Of a stretch of DNA of 64,000 bases, positions 1 through 9,083 are shown piece after piece. The position numbers and the translations under genes were made by a program. The notes below the pieces were generated by a model. It worked only from the letters and a program-made list of their open reading frames with translations, was not told the origin of the DNA and did not search any database. Source of the stretch: Tenacibaculum agarivorans (GTDB taxonomy: Bacteria > Bacteroidota > Bacteroidia > Flavobacteriales > Flavobacteriaceae); NCBI RefSeq assembly GCF_001936575.1, contig NZ_MSMP01000003.1, forward strand, positions 1 through 64,000. The letters are read 5' to 3'. Each line of letters opens with the position of its first letter. Within the stretch, counting starts at the first letter, position 1.

Positions 1-669
1 ACTTTAAGTACAGGTAATTTTTATTATACAGGAAGTGGAGGAACAGGTAGCTTATTAAATGCAGGGGATGTTATTACAAGTAGTCAGACGATTTACATTT
101 ACACTGGTACAGCTAGTTGTAATAATGAGAGTAGTTTTACGATAACGCTTAGTGGCTTACCAAGTGTCGATAGTTTATCTGATGTTTCAGCATGTAGTAG
201 TTATACTTTACCAGCTTTAAGTACAGGTAATTTTTATTATACAGGAAGTCGTGGAACAGGAACTTTATTAAATGCAGGAGATGTTATTACAAGTAGTCAA
301 ACGATTCACATTTTTACAGGTACGGTTAGCTGTAATAATGAGAGCAGTTTTATAGTAACAATAAATAATTGTCTCAACTCTTCTTTTACTTTACCAAACG
401 CATTCACACCAAATGGAGACGGTAAAAATGATTTTTTCGAATTAGCAGGTATAGAAAAATCTTACCCTAACTTTAATATTAAAATTTATAATCGAGTAGG
501 TAATATACTATTTAATTACACTCATGATGGAAGTATTATAAATCAACCACAGTGGTGGGATGGTACTTATAATGGGGTAAAATTACCTCAAGGGACGTAT
601 TACTACACTTTGTCTTATAACAAAAATGACCTTCTTCCAAAATCATCTTGGATTTATTTGAATTATTAA
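1..669 (+). CDS. C-terminal part of a type IX-secreted repeat protein with type B sorting domain (start outside window)
   Basis: The reading frame is open from the first base and ends at TAA 667-669, giving 222 visible residues. Residues 1-71 and 72 onward are two copies of a 71-residue (213-base) unit rich in Ser, Thr and Gly with a paired-cysteine-free A-S-C-N-N-E-S-S-F core. The last ~90 residues start with the FTPNGDG motif (bases 403-423) and continue with the I-K-I-Y-N-R-x-G and W-W-D-G-T-Y-N-G signatures of the gliding-motility-associated C-terminal domain (TIGR04131), the type B signal for export by the type IX secretion system. The protein is therefore probably a large secreted or surface adhesin; its ligand cannot be told. 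The next gene is its usual PorP/SprF partner, 29 bases downstream. Confidence 0.9.
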   Translation, partial: TLSTGNFYYTGSGGTGSLLNAGDVITSSQTIYIYTGTASCNNESSFTITLSGLPSVDSLSDVSACSSYTLPALSTGNFYYTGSRGTGTLLNAGDVITSSQTIHIFTGTVSCNNESSFIVTINNCLNSSFTLPNAFTPNGDGKNDFFELAGIEKSYPNFNIKIYNRVGNILFNYTHDGSIINQPQWWDGTYNGVKLPQGTYYYTLSYNKNDLLPKSSWIYLNY

Positions 670-698
670 AAATGTATTACATCATAAAAAGAAAAAGA

Positions 699-1637
699 AT
701 GATAAATAGAATTAAGTATCTATCAATACTAGTATGTGTTTTTTTAATTAGAGATTTATTTGCACAACAATTACCACAATATACACAGTACAATTATAAT
801 ATGAATTTAGTCAATCCTGCCTACACAGGATCTATCAGCGCTTTGAAAGTTAATATGATGGGGAGATCTCAATGGAATGGAGTAGAAGGGGCACCAACAA
901 CAGGTACTTTAGTAGTAGATACAGCTTTAAAAAATAATATAGGCTTAGGTTTTTCAGCAATTTATGACCAGTTAGGTCCTGTAAAACAAACCCATATTTA
1001 TGGTGATGTTTCATATGGAATAAGGGTTTCTGATGAAGGAAGGTTGGCATTTGGTCTAAAAGGAGGGATATCATTCCAAAATGTAAATACTAATTTATTA
1101 CAATTTTCAATACCAGAGTCTGTAGTTAATGGAATCAACGACAAACCTTCACCAAACTTTGGAATTGGAATGTATTATCATGAAGATGAATTTTATTTAG
1201 GGTTATCGATACCAAATTTATTACCGAATAGCTTTTCTCAAATAACTAATGTATCGGTAAATAATATTGAGAATGAAACTAACATTTATTTGTCAGGAGG
1301 ATATCTTTTTGAAGTTAATGGAAGCAGAGATTTTATTTTTAAGCCTTCTATCCTTGTTAGGTACTCTACGTTATTTCCTGTAATCACAGATATATCAGCT
1401 TCAGTATTCTTAAATCAAAAGATAGAATTGGGGATATCTTATAGAACCAATCAAACTATAAGTTTGACATCATTATTTAGACTCGGTGATAACATGAGAG
1501 TAGGATATGCTTACGATTATAATTCAGGAGAACTTTCTGCAATTAACAACGGTTCACATGAAATTCTATTACTTTTCAATTTCAGAAACGAACATAGAAG
1601 ACGAAAAGGAAAATATAATAGATTTATGTGTTTTTAA
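699..1637 (+). CDS. PorP/SprF family type IX secretion outer-membrane protein
   Basis: About 312 residues with a signal peptide (M-I-N-R-I-K followed by a hydrophobic stretch ending in F-A-Q) and the hallmark start of the mature protein, Q-L-P-Q-Y-T-Q-Y with N-P-A-Y-T-G shortly after. The rest is built of alternating beta strands typical of a 14-strand FadL-like barrel. PorP/SprF proteins help retain or anchor type B sorted cargo at the outer membrane, and the gene lies directly behind a type B cargo gene. An ATG at 672 and a TTG at 648 are in frame upstream; 699 is preferred because it gives a normal-length signal peptide and lies behind a purine-rich stretch. A strong terminator follows at 1661-1690. 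Confidence 0.9.
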   Translation: MINRIKYLSILVCVFLIRDLFAQQLPQYTQYNYNMNLVNPAYTGSISALKVNMMGRSQWNGVEGAPTTGTLVVDTALKNNIGLGFSAIYDQLGPVKQTHIYGDVSYGIRVSDEGRLAFGLKGGISFQNVNTNLLQFSIPESVVNGINDKPSPNFGIGMYYHEDEFYLGLSIPNLLPNSFSQITNVSVNNIENETNIYLSGGYLFEVNGSRDFIFKPSILVRYSTLFPVITDISASVFLNQKIELGISYRTNQTISLTSLFRLGDNMRVGYAYDYNSGELSAINNGSHEILLLFNFRNEHRRRKGKYNRFMCF

Positions 1638-1660
1638 TTTTTTTAATCCCAAGTTTAATG

Positions 1661-1690
1661 AGATCTGCATTATTGCAGATCTTTTTGTTT
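1661..1690 (+). terminator. Rho-independent terminator of the adhesin-porP unit
   Basis: A perfect 9-base stem, AGATCTGCA (1661-1669) with TGCAGATCT (1674-1682), loop TTAT, is followed by a T-rich tail. It lies 23 bases behind the PorP/SprF stop codon. Confidence 0.85.
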
Positions 1691-1833
1691 GTTAAAATAT
1701 GTAGATTAAATTTTCAAAGTTCATAAAACAACATATTACTTCGTTAAAAAAAAACTAGATTTAAGTGTACTCTTTTGGTTACTGGTTTTAAGAAATTCAA
1801 TTACATTTATGATTTAAAATAAAGTTTGTTATA

Positions 1834-2997
1834 ATGATGTCGGTTGAATTACGTTTAGATATTTCTGCCTTTATAATACTAGTTGGAATTGTTCTAGGAT
1901 TTTTGTTATCGTATTTTTTTATTCAGAAATCATTCAAACACAATAAAGCTAATATTTTTCTAGGTTTGTTGTTACTAACATTCACATTGAATATGTTAGA
2001 AGGTTGGTTAAACTATACAGGACTTATATTTAGAGCGTTACATTTAACCAATTTTTCTGAACCCACTAATTTTATTATAGCGCCATTATTATACCTATTT
2101 GTTTCAAGGCAATTAGCTGAAAAACCCAGTAAAAATGAATGGATACATTATATTCCTTTCGTTTTATGGTTGTTGTATTGTGTATTCTTTTTTAAACAGT
2201 CTGCCGATTTTAAATATAACTCCAACATATATGCATTAGGGTTTGATTTAAATCCTCTGGAAATAGATTACAGCAAAGCAAATGATAATCCTTTTGGTAT
2301 TAGAAGTTACGTGAACGAACTTACTATTTTGCATATCACCATATATTCATTGTTTCTACTTCGAAAAATAGTTAGAAAGAGTAAGTCTTTGGGAGAATCT
2401 ATTTTTACAACGTCAAATCATACACTTAAATCGTTAAGAAGTTCTGTTTTCCATTTTATAGCGCTATTGGTATTATTAATTATAGTAAAAGCTACGTTCA
2501 AAAATGATTTTGGTGATTATATCTTATATATTTACTTATCTTTTATTTTATTACTAACAATGTTTCAAGTAATGAATAGTTCGTTGTATTTTGAAGAATC
2601 ATCATCTTTTTTAGAATTTCCAACTTTAAAATATCAAAAGTCATCGTTAACGAAAAAAGATAAAAAAAGTATAGCTGAAAAAGTAAAAATGAAAATGGAA
2701 AAAGAATATTACTATAAAAGTAATTTAGCGTCCCTATCCGATTTGGCATTCCATATAAATGAAAGTTCTCATCATGTATCTCAAGTCATTAATGAGGAGT
2801 TAAAACTGTCTTTTTTTGAATTGTTAGCAAAATATAGAATTGAAGAAGCAAAAATTATACTGGCTTCTGTAGAAGGGAAAAAACTAACAATAGAAGAAAT
2901 AGCTGAACGAGTAGGATATAACTCAAAATCAGCATTTAATACTTCATTTAAAAAGCTTACTAATACAACACCATCTTCATATAGGAAAGCAAATTAA
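1834..2997 (+). CDS. Membrane-bound AraC-family transcriptional regulator
   Basis: 387 residues. The first ~255 form about seven hydrophobic segments. A charged linker leads to a C-terminal AraC/HTH_18 domain (about residues 285-385), with the usual second helix-turn-helix ending L-T-I-E-E-I-A-E-R-V-G-Y-N-S-K-S-A-F-N-T, then F-K-K-L-T-N-T-T-P-S-S-Y-R. This 7TM-AraC form is common in Flavobacteriia and is thought to pass a membrane signal to DNA; the signal is unknown. The acyltransferase and serine hydrolase genes follow on the same strand (gaps 94 and 32 bases) and are plausible targets, which is inference. Two ATGs (1834, 1837) are equally possible starts. Confidence 0.85.
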   Translation: MMSVELRLDISAFIILVGIVLGFLLSYFFIQKSFKHNKANIFLGLLLLTFTLNMLEGWLNYTGLIFRALHLTNFSEPTNFIIAPLLYLFVSRQLAEKPSKNEWIHYIPFVLWLLYCVFFFKQSADFKYNSNIYALGFDLNPLEIDYSKANDNPFGIRSYVNELTILHITIYSLFLLRKIVRKSKSLGESIFTTSNHTLKSLRSSVFHFIALLVLLIIVKATFKNDFGDYILYIYLSFILLLTMFQVMNSSLYFEESSSFLEFPTLKYQKSSLTKKDKKSIAEKVKMKMEKEYYYKSNLASLSDLAFHINESSHHVSQVINEELKLSFFELLAKYRIEEAKIILASVEGKKLTIEEIAERVGYNSKSAFNTSFKKLTNTTPSSYRKAN

Positions 2998-3091
2998 TGT
3001 TCTTCCCGATAAACTCGAACAGCTACTTTATAAGCAAATACATAAAAATGAAATAATCTAAAATAGGTTTGTAACTATAATTTTATAGCTT

Positions 3092-4237
3092 ATGAAATCT
3101 AAAATCTCAACAAAAAACAATCGTCAGTTTTATATCGATTGGCTTCGAATTCTATTAATTTTTAGTGTATTTCTTTATCACATAGGAATGTATTTTAACT
3201 CATGGACTTGGCATGTTAAAAACAATATAACGGTAACTTGGTTAAATAGGTTGATGTGGTTTTTACATTTATGGAGAATGCCTTTATTGTTTTTGGTATC
3301 TGGTGTAGGAACCTATTATGCCTTAGGACATAGAACAGTAAAGAAATATCTTAGAGAACGTTTTGTAAGATTATTTATTCCATTTGTTATAGGAATACTG
3401 ATATTAGTTCCTGTTCAGGTATATATTGAAAAAATTAATGAATATACCTCTTTAATTGATTTCTACTTTAATATGTTTAAGGGTGTATATCCCGAAGGAA
3501 ATTTTAGTTGGCATCATCTATGGTTCATTTTATATTTATTTCTAATTTCTGTACTAATTTCTCCGTTTTTAAATCACTTAAGAAGCGAACAATTTATTTC
3601 TTTTAAACAAAGAATTATCCCCTTCTTTGAAAAGCCATTAACGTTAAATGTTTTTTTAATCCCCTTAATTATATCTCAAGCAATATTGAGAGAATTTTAT
3701 CCTGATGAAACACATGCTTTGTATAATGATTGGGCTTACTTTGTTTACTACATTTTATTTTTTGTAGCAGGAATATTTTTTATAACAGATCAAAGTTTGG
3801 TAAAAGCTATTGAAAAACAACGTCAATTGTATCTAATAGAAACAATTATAGCTACGATCTTTTTATTTTCTATTTCATCTTTATTTACTAATGAAAATGT
3901 AATGGATTGGTTGTATGGAATAACAGAAATAGTAATAGGATGGAGTTGTAGTATTACTGCATTAGGATATTCGAGAAAATATTTTAATAAAGATTCAAAA
4001 TGGAGAAAGTTATTAAATGAAGGTATTTATCCATTTTATTTATTACACCAACCCGTTATTATTGTGATAGGCTATTTTATTAAAGATTTAACTTTACCCA
4101 TAATTTTAAAAATGATAATGTTAACTTTAACAAGTGCTTTTGTGAGTGCATCGATTTATTATTTTTTAATTAAACCTTATAATTTTACAAGAGTGATTTT
4201 TGGTATGAAAAGAAAAATTAATAAATCAAAACACTAG
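3092..4237 (+). CDS. Acyltransferase family 3 (MdoC/OpgC-like) membrane protein
   Basis: 381 residues with about ten transmembrane segments. The family signatures are visible: F-Y-I-D-W-L-R-I-L-L near the start, F-L-Y-H-I-G with the presumed catalytic histidine near residue 26, and R-E-R-F-V-R-L-F-I-P-F near residue 90. Members transfer acyl groups from the cytoplasm onto exported glycans or lipids; MdoC succinylates periplasmic glucans in enterobacteria. The substrate here is not known. It sits between a membrane AraC regulator and a secreted serine hydrolase, so the three may form one regulated unit that modifies or trims an envelope compound. Confidence 0.8.
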   Translation: MKSKISTKNNRQFYIDWLRILLIFSVFLYHIGMYFNSWTWHVKNNITVTWLNRLMWFLHLWRMPLLFLVSGVGTYYALGHRTVKKYLRERFVRLFIPFVIGILILVPVQVYIEKINEYTSLIDFYFNMFKGVYPEGNFSWHHLWFILYLFLISVLISPFLNHLRSEQFISFKQRIIPFFEKPLTLNVFLIPLIISQAILREFYPDETHALYNDWAYFVYYILFFVAGIFFITDQSLVKAIEKQRQLYLIETIIATIFLFSISSLFTNENVMDWLYGITEIVIGWSCSITALGYSRKYFNKDSKWRKLLNEGIYPFYLLHQPVIIVIGYFIKDLTLPIILKMIMLTLTSAFVSASIYYFLIKPYNFTRVIFGMKRKINKSKH

Positions 4238-4269
4238 CTTATGAAACTATAACCAATATAAATCAAACA

Positions 4270-5766
4270 ATGAGAAAACTAATATTATTCTTAATTACTT
4301 TAGTGATGATAGGTTGTCAAACTCAAACTACAAAATCAAAAGAAGAAAAGAAGAATACAAATGAAAAAAACTTTGCTCAATTAATAAATTTCGTTGATAC
4401 CTATGCTAATGAAACGTTACAAAAAGGGAACATAAATGCCATAGGGCTCGCAGTATATAAAAATGGTGAAATCTATCATAATTATTATGGAGCTATTAAT
4501 GAAGAAAAAGGAAAACCTAACGATAGTACACACTTCGAAATTGCATCTATTTCAAAGGTATTTGCAGGATCTTTGGTGGCAAAGGCAGTATTAGAAAATA
4601 AAATAAAATTAGAGGATGATATTAGAAAATATTTAAAAGGAGAGTATCCTAATTTAGAGTTTGAAGGTGTACCTATTACTATTAAAAATTTATTGACGCA
4701 CACTTTAGGATTTAAAGAGAGAAGACCACCAAAAATGGACAAAATTTGGAACGATGTTTCTAAAGGTGAATACGAAAATAAATCCATAACATATGCTGTG
4801 GATGATTTTTTAGAAGAACTCAAAAATGTTGAACTTGATAAAAAACCAGGTACATATTACATGTATAATTCAGTAGGTTCTGAAATACTAGCTTATATTT
4901 TAGAGCAAGTTTATCAAGACTCTTTTGAAAATATATTGGACAAGTTTTTAAAAGAAATGGATATACACGATTCATATTTAGAGGGATGTAGACCACGAAG
5001 TGAACATATAATTGATGGGTATGATGAAAATGGACAGTTAGCATCAAAAACAAGAAATATATTACTAGGAGCAGGAGGATCAATGATTGCTACACTACCT
5101 GACTTAATTAAGTTTATGAAATTTCAATTGGAAAGTAAAAATCCACTAATTAAGGAGTCTACCAAGGAATTATATTTAGATAGAGAAGGTGACAAAACAG
5201 GGTATTTATGGGATGTTGGTTATGCTAAAGAAGAAGGTTTTTATTATAAGAAAACTGGTACTTCTGATGGAGTTCAAAGTGTAATACTTATTTGTCCTGA
5301 TACAAATTATGGACTTATTTTAATTATGAATAATACTTCAGAAAAAGCTTATAGAGATTGGGCAAATTTATATAATAGAGTAGAAGTAGATCTTATTAAA
5401 TTTCCTCGAAAAAACTTAGTTTCTGTACTTAAAAAAGAACTTTTAGAAAATACTGATGCTTCCATAATAGAATATAAAAAACACATTAAAAATGAATCAG
5501 AATATTTTGCAAAGCCTGGAGATTTAAATAGAATTGGGTATCAATTATTAAGAAATTCTAAAGTAGAAGAGGCTATTAAAATATTTAAATTAATGGTAGA
5601 TCAATTTCCTGAAAATTCAAATGTTTATGATAGTTTAGGAGAAGGGTATTTTACAAATAAAGAATATAATAAAGCTTTAAAGAATTATGAAAAGTCATTT
5701 GTTTTAGATTCTACAAATACTAATGCGGAGAAATATATTTTAAAAATTAAAAAATTATTAGAATAA
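4270..5766 (+). CDS. Serine hydrolase lipoprotein (class C beta-lactamase/esterase fold) with C-terminal TPRs
   Basis: 498 residues. A lipoprotein signal ends in V-M-I-G-C (Cys16). The penicillin-binding/beta-lactamase fold has S93-I-S-K96 as the SxxK nucleophile motif, Tyr199 in Y-M-Y-N-S as the second motif and K328-T-G330 as the third, so the catalytic set is complete. Residues ~410-498 form tetratricopeptide repeats (N-R-I-G-Y-Q-L-L-R, then Y-D-S-L-G-E-G-Y). Family members act as esterases, D-amino-acid peptidases or beta-lactamases; the sequence does not decide which, and a TPR tail argues against a classical AmpC. The TPR part closely resembles the lipoprotein at 46009-46686. Confidence 0.85.
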   Translation: MRKLILFLITLVMIGCQTQTTKSKEEKKNTNEKNFAQLINFVDTYANETLQKGNINAIGLAVYKNGEIYHNYYGAINEEKGKPNDSTHFEIASISKVFAGSLVAKAVLENKIKLEDDIRKYLKGEYPNLEFEGVPITIKNLLTHTLGFKERRPPKMDKIWNDVSKGEYENKSITYAVDDFLEELKNVELDKKPGTYYMYNSVGSEILAYILEQVYQDSFENILDKFLKEMDIHDSYLEGCRPRSEHIIDGYDENGQLASKTRNILLGAGGSMIATLPDLIKFMKFQLESKNPLIKESTKELYLDREGDKTGYLWDVGYAKEEGFYYKKTGTSDGVQSVILICPDTNYGLILIMNNTSEKAYRDWANLYNRVEVDLIKFPRKNLVSVLKKELLENTDASIIEYKKHIKNESEYFAKPGDLNRIGYQLLRNSKVEEAIKIFKLMVDQFPENSNVYDSLGEGYFTNKEYNKALKNYEKSFVLDSTNTNAEKYILKIKKLLE

Positions 5767-5770
5767 AAAA

Positions 5771-5805
5771 AAGGCTCACAAATTAACGAATTGTGAGCCT
5801 TTTTA
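5771..5805. terminator. Bidirectional terminator between convergent genes
   Basis: An 11-base perfect stem (5771-5781 with 5791-5801, core GGCTCACAA) with a 9-base loop has an A-run before it and a T-run after it. It serves the serine hydrolase (+) and the outer-membrane receptor (-). Confidence 0.9.
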
Positions 5806-5816
5806 CTATGAATTAA

Positions 5817-8303
5817 CTAACCTCCAAAACCTTCACCACCACCACCATCATAATCTCTTTGTGGACGTTGTCTTTTTTTCTTTTGATTAAAACGGTACGT
5901 AAAATTCAATGAAATTTGGCGTTCTCTCCATTGGAACGTACCATTAGATATAGTATTAGGATTTTCTCTTCCACCAAAAAAAGTAGTACTTTCTCGTTGA
6001 CGAGAATTTAATACATCACTAACATTTAAAATCAATGAAGCTTTATCTTTAAATAGATCTTTGCTAAAAGCTAAATTAGCTACAAAAATTCCTTCACGAT
6101 CGCTTTGAGCATTTGATTGCGGACCTCTGTATGACATTCTAGTTTGCCATTCTACTTTTCCTGGTAAAGTAATTCTAGAGTTAAATCGAGCAAACCAAGT
6201 ACTTTCATTTACTTCACTTAATTGTTCAACTCTAGTTACTATTGTGTTTGTGTCTGGATCTAAAAAAGAATATGAAAAATCGAAAGGATCTGTTTGAAAT
6301 TTAAAGAAATTAAAAGATCCTGATAACCTAATTTTTTTAGAAACAGCATAATTTGTAGTAAACTCAAAACCATACCTATTCTCATCATTTTGATTAACAG
6401 GTTGCCTTACAAAAACATTTGTTCCGCCTCTGATTTCATTTATACCTACTGGACGAATGATGTCTGTTGAAATTTGATAATATAATGAAGCACCTAACGT
6501 TAGCTTTTTAATTTTTGTATTATAGCCTAAATCAAAAGAGCTTGTAAATTCTGGAGTAAGTGCTGGGTTACCTCTAAATATATTGGTTGCAGAACTCCTA
6601 GTTTCAAACGGGTTTAAAAACCAAAAACGAGGTCTTTGTAGACGTCTACTATAACCTAAAGTTAAATTGTCATTATCATTCAATTCATATCCTAAATTTA
6701 CAGTAGGAAAAAACTCAGTAAAGTTAATATCAATAAAATTATTGTCAGTTACTACAAATAAATCAATATCAGTAATTTCGGAACGCAATCCTAATAAGTA
6801 GGAAAACTTGTTAATTTTGCTCCCAAATTGCGTATAAAAAGCATAAACATTTTGTTTGAAATTGATCTCATTAGAAGGATCAAAATCGTTATTAGGGTCT
6901 AAAATTCGAACTCTAAAATCTGAATCTAAATCTTGTAATGTAGTTTTATGTCCGGCTTCAAACTGACTATTTTCTCCAATTGGTAACACATAATCTATTT
7001 GTAAAAGTTTATCTACAGAGTTTGTGATTTGAGAATTCAATTCAGATAAAGTACCGTTAACTGTTATAGGAGCATCTTCTACTTCGTTACTACCTCCATA
7101 TTGAAGGTCTATCGTTAGTTTTTGTCCATTCCCGTCAAAATTATTGGTATAATTTATTGAATATTGTCGATCACTTCCATCTTCATCTTCGGTTTCTACA
7201 CGATTTTCGTTAAATATAACTTGTGAAGGATCTTCAAACAAAAATCGATCTATGACATTAGTAGCTATATCATCACCTTTATTTTTTCTATAGAAGAAAG
7301 TTCCTGTTATTGAGCTTTTTTTGTTGATATAGTATTCTAAACCTAAAGAGGAATTGAAATTGTTGCTTTTTCTATCAAAAACTCTGTCTTCAGTCTGTGT
7401 ACTTTCAATAGCACCAGTCGTTTCGTCTAAATAAGAAAATTTAGTAAATGAATTCCCTGGACCTTTTCTAAGTCGATATCCTATATTAGAGAAAAGGTTT
7501 AATTTTTTTGTTCTATAATTAATGTTTCCTCCAATTTGATATAATTCAGGATATCCAATAGTAGTATTTATAGCGCCGTTTAAGCCTGTGATTTTTCCTT
7601 TTCTAAGAATTATGTTTAAGATACCAGCAGTTCCTTCAGCATCATAACGTGCAGAAGGGGAGGTGATAACTTCTACTTTTTCTATGGCATCCGCAGGTAA
7701 GTTTCGTAAAGCATCTGTACCATTTAACCCCACTAAAGCAGATGGTTTTCCATCAATTAAAATTCTTACATTTTCATTACCACGCAGACTTACGGCTCCT
7801 TCGGCATCAACATTAACAGATGGCACATTATCTAAAACATCAGAAGCATTTCCACCTTTTAAAGTCATGTCTTTTCCTACATTATAAATCTTTTTATCCA
7901 ATCGGATCTCTACTGTTGATTTTTCAGCAATGACTTCAACTTCATCTAGCGTTTCACTATCCTCGGTAAGCGTTATTGTACCTAAGTCTGTATTTTCAAC
8001 TAATTTCTTTTGTGGAAGTTGTTTGGTTTTAAACCCAATAAATTCAACTTTCATTTGATACATTCCTTTCGGAATTTCTATAGAAAATTTTCCATTCAAA
8101 TCTGTTACTCCACCAGTAACTCTTTTGGTTTTTACACTGGTTAAAATTAAAGTAGCATATTCTAAAGGTTGTTTTGAATTAGCTTCAATAATAGTTCCAG
8201 TAATAGTAATTTTAGGTCTTTTTTGAAAACTTTTAGCCCCCTGAGGTCTTTGAGCTAATACTGATGTACACAACAGTATTAGTAAGATGGTAATTTTTTT
8301 CAT
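5817..8303 (-). CDS. TonB-dependent receptor-like outer-membrane beta-barrel protein
   Basis: 828 residues. A signal peptide (first ~18 residues, ending S-V-L-A-Q) is followed by a carboxypeptidase-regulatory-like domain (about 33-115, G-T-I-I-E-A-N-S-K-Q-P-L), a plug domain (about 135-230, with L-R-G-N-E-N-V-R-I-L-I-D-G-K and R-Y-D-A-E-G-T-A-G-I-L-N-I) and a long beta-barrel ending in aromatic-rich strands. This is the outer-membrane beta-barrel family (PF14905) of Bacteroidota, whose substrates are mostly unknown; no SusD partner lies nearby. After the last strand (I-S-L-N-F-T-Y-R-F-N) comes an odd basic then glycine-rich tail, K-K-K-R-Q-R-P-Q-R and D-G-G-G-G-E-G-F-G-G, that the barrel does not need. 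Confidence 0.88.
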   Translation of the reverse strand: MKKITILLILLCTSVLAQRPQGAKSFQKRPKITITGTIIEANSKQPLEYATLILTSVKTKRVTGGVTDLNGKFSIEIPKGMYQMKVEFIGFKTKQLPQKKLVENTDLGTITLTEDSETLDEVEVIAEKSTVEIRLDKKIYNVGKDMTLKGGNASDVLDNVPSVNVDAEGAVSLRGNENVRILIDGKPSALVGLNGTDALRNLPADAIEKVEVITSPSARYDAEGTAGILNIILRKGKITGLNGAINTTIGYPELYQIGGNINYRTKKLNLFSNIGYRLRKGPGNSFTKFSYLDETTGAIESTQTEDRVFDRKSNNFNSSLGLEYYINKKSSITGTFFYRKNKGDDIATNVIDRFLFEDPSQVIFNENRVETEDEDGSDRQYSINYTNNFDGNGQKLTIDLQYGGSNEVEDAPITVNGTLSELNSQITNSVDKLLQIDYVLPIGENSQFEAGHKTTLQDLDSDFRVRILDPNNDFDPSNEINFKQNVYAFYTQFGSKINKFSYLLGLRSEITDIDLFVVTDNNFIDINFTEFFPTVNLGYELNDNDNLTLGYSRRLQRPRFWFLNPFETRSSATNIFRGNPALTPEFTSSFDLGYNTKIKKLTLGASLYYQISTDIIRPVGINEIRGGTNVFVRQPVNQNDENRYGFEFTTNYAVSKKIRLSGSFNFFKFQTDPFDFSYSFLDPDTNTIVTRVEQLSEVNESTWFARFNSRITLPGKVEWQTRMSYRGPQSNAQSDREGIFVANLAFSKDLFKDKASLILNVSDVLNSRQRESTTFFGGRENPNTISNGTFQWRERQISLNFTYRFNQKKKRQRPQRDYDGGGGEGFGG

Positions 8304-8382
8304 TAATGATTCGTTGATGTATAATCAAATTAGACAACGAAGTTCTATAATGGTTTAAAAAGTGTCTGTTAAAAGTGTGTTA

Positions 8383-8413
8383 AAGAAAAAAACCTCTAAA
8401 ATATTTAGAGGTT
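8383..8413 (-). terminator. Rho-independent terminator of the heavy-metal lipoprotein gene
   Basis: AACCTCTAAA (8391-8400) pairs with TTTAGAGGTT (8404-8413), loop ATA; on the minus strand the stem is followed by a T-run. It lies about 34 bases past the end of the decayed coding tail, which suggests that the transcript still spans the ancestral gene length. Confidence 0.8.
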
Positions 8414-8446
8414 TAGGGGATAGAATTTTTTTGAACGAACTACGTT

Positions 8447-8543
8447 TTACGTAGGACAACATTCTCTTTTGCAATCTTCCGCACACGACATTACCTTAGT
8501 CTTATTTGCACAGCTTTCATTTGCAATCTTCCGCACACGATAT
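8447..8543 (-). pseudogene. Decayed 3' extension of the heavy-metal lipoprotein gene (cysteine repeat remnants)
   Basis: Past the TAA at 8544-8546 the same frame continues with I-S-C-A-E-D-C-K and then meets a TGA. In another frame the sequence resumes with E-S-C-A-N-K and M-S-C-A-E-D-C-K-R-E-C-C-P-T before a stop at 8447-8449. The 21-base unit TTTGCAATCTTCCGCACACGA (written on the plus strand) occurs exactly at 8468-8488 and 8520-8540, and in a diverged form at 8574-8594. The spacings are 54 bases (in frame) and 52 bases (out of frame). The simplest reading is that an 18-residue Cys-rich repeat was once translated further and has been cut by one stop codon and one small indel. A sequencing error could explain the indel but not the separate stop. 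Confidence 0.65.
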
Positions 8544-8993
8544 TTAAACTTTATCTGTTGTACAGCATTCTTTTTTGTTATCTTTCGTACACGATACTTT
8601 ATTGTCTTTTTTTGTAGCACAACATTCATCTTTAGCATCTGTACTACATTCCTTTTTATTTGCTTCAGAAGCTTTATAAAGACCTCCAATGCCTTCAATA
8701 ACAGAGATTAAATCTCCTTTGTTAATTTTATTAGCATCATATTTTACAGTAGCTAAACTATCATTAAAAATAACTTTAGCTTCTAATACGCCTTCCTTTT
8801 TAGCTAGCTTAGACTCTATTGTTTTTGCACAGCTCACTTCGCAAGACATTCCTGATATATTCAAAGAAACAGTTTCAGCCTTAGCAGCCATAGTTTCATT
8901 TGCTTGCTTGTTTCCTTCTTCTTTAGTCGCTGTTTTACAACTAAAAGTAATTAAACTTAATAGTAATACTAATGCTATATTTGAGATTTTCAT
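8544..8993 (-). CDS. Lipoprotein with heavy-metal-associated (HMA) domain and Cys-rich tail
   Basis: 149 residues. The lipobox I-T-F-S-C puts the lipidated cysteine at 19. Residues ~41-105 form an HMA ferredoxin-like domain with G-M-S-C-E-V-S-C: the metal cysteines 51 and 55 are separated by three residues instead of the two of classic copper chaperones, a variant I know from other Bacteroidota. Residues 115-149 carry C-x(7)-C-C and C-x(8)-C-C clusters that look like 18-residue repeats. The likely role is binding or passing on a soft metal (copper, mercury or similar) at the envelope; no metal ATPase or regulator is adjacent. The 3' end appears truncated relative to an ancestral repeat array (see 8447-8543). 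Confidence 0.8.
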   Translation of the reverse strand: MKISNIALVLLLSLITFSCKTATKEEGNKQANETMAAKAETVSLNISGMSCEVSCAKTIESKLAKKEGVLEAKVIFNDSLATVKYDANKINKGDLISVIEGIGGLYKASEANKKECSTDAKDECCATKKDNKVSCTKDNKKECCTTDKV

Positions 8994-9083
8994 ATAAGAT
9001 ATCTATTTGTTTCGAATACAAATTTATTAAAAAAAGATTTCTATGTGTCTAAAATAGACGATTTTTACCTTTTAAACGACGAA

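Noticed and set aside
1507..1695. Small open frame over the end of porP
   Set aside because: It overlaps the barrel end and the terminator; composition and position argue against a gene.
4485..5083. Two open frames antisense to the serine hydrolase
   Set aside because: Low-complexity hydrophobic shadows of a gene with intact catalytic motifs.
8447..8698. A separate 83-residue gene in the shifted frame
   Set aside because: Most of it runs through the real HMA lipoprotein gene in another frame. Only its last part matches the Cys repeat, so it is a remnant of the same gene.
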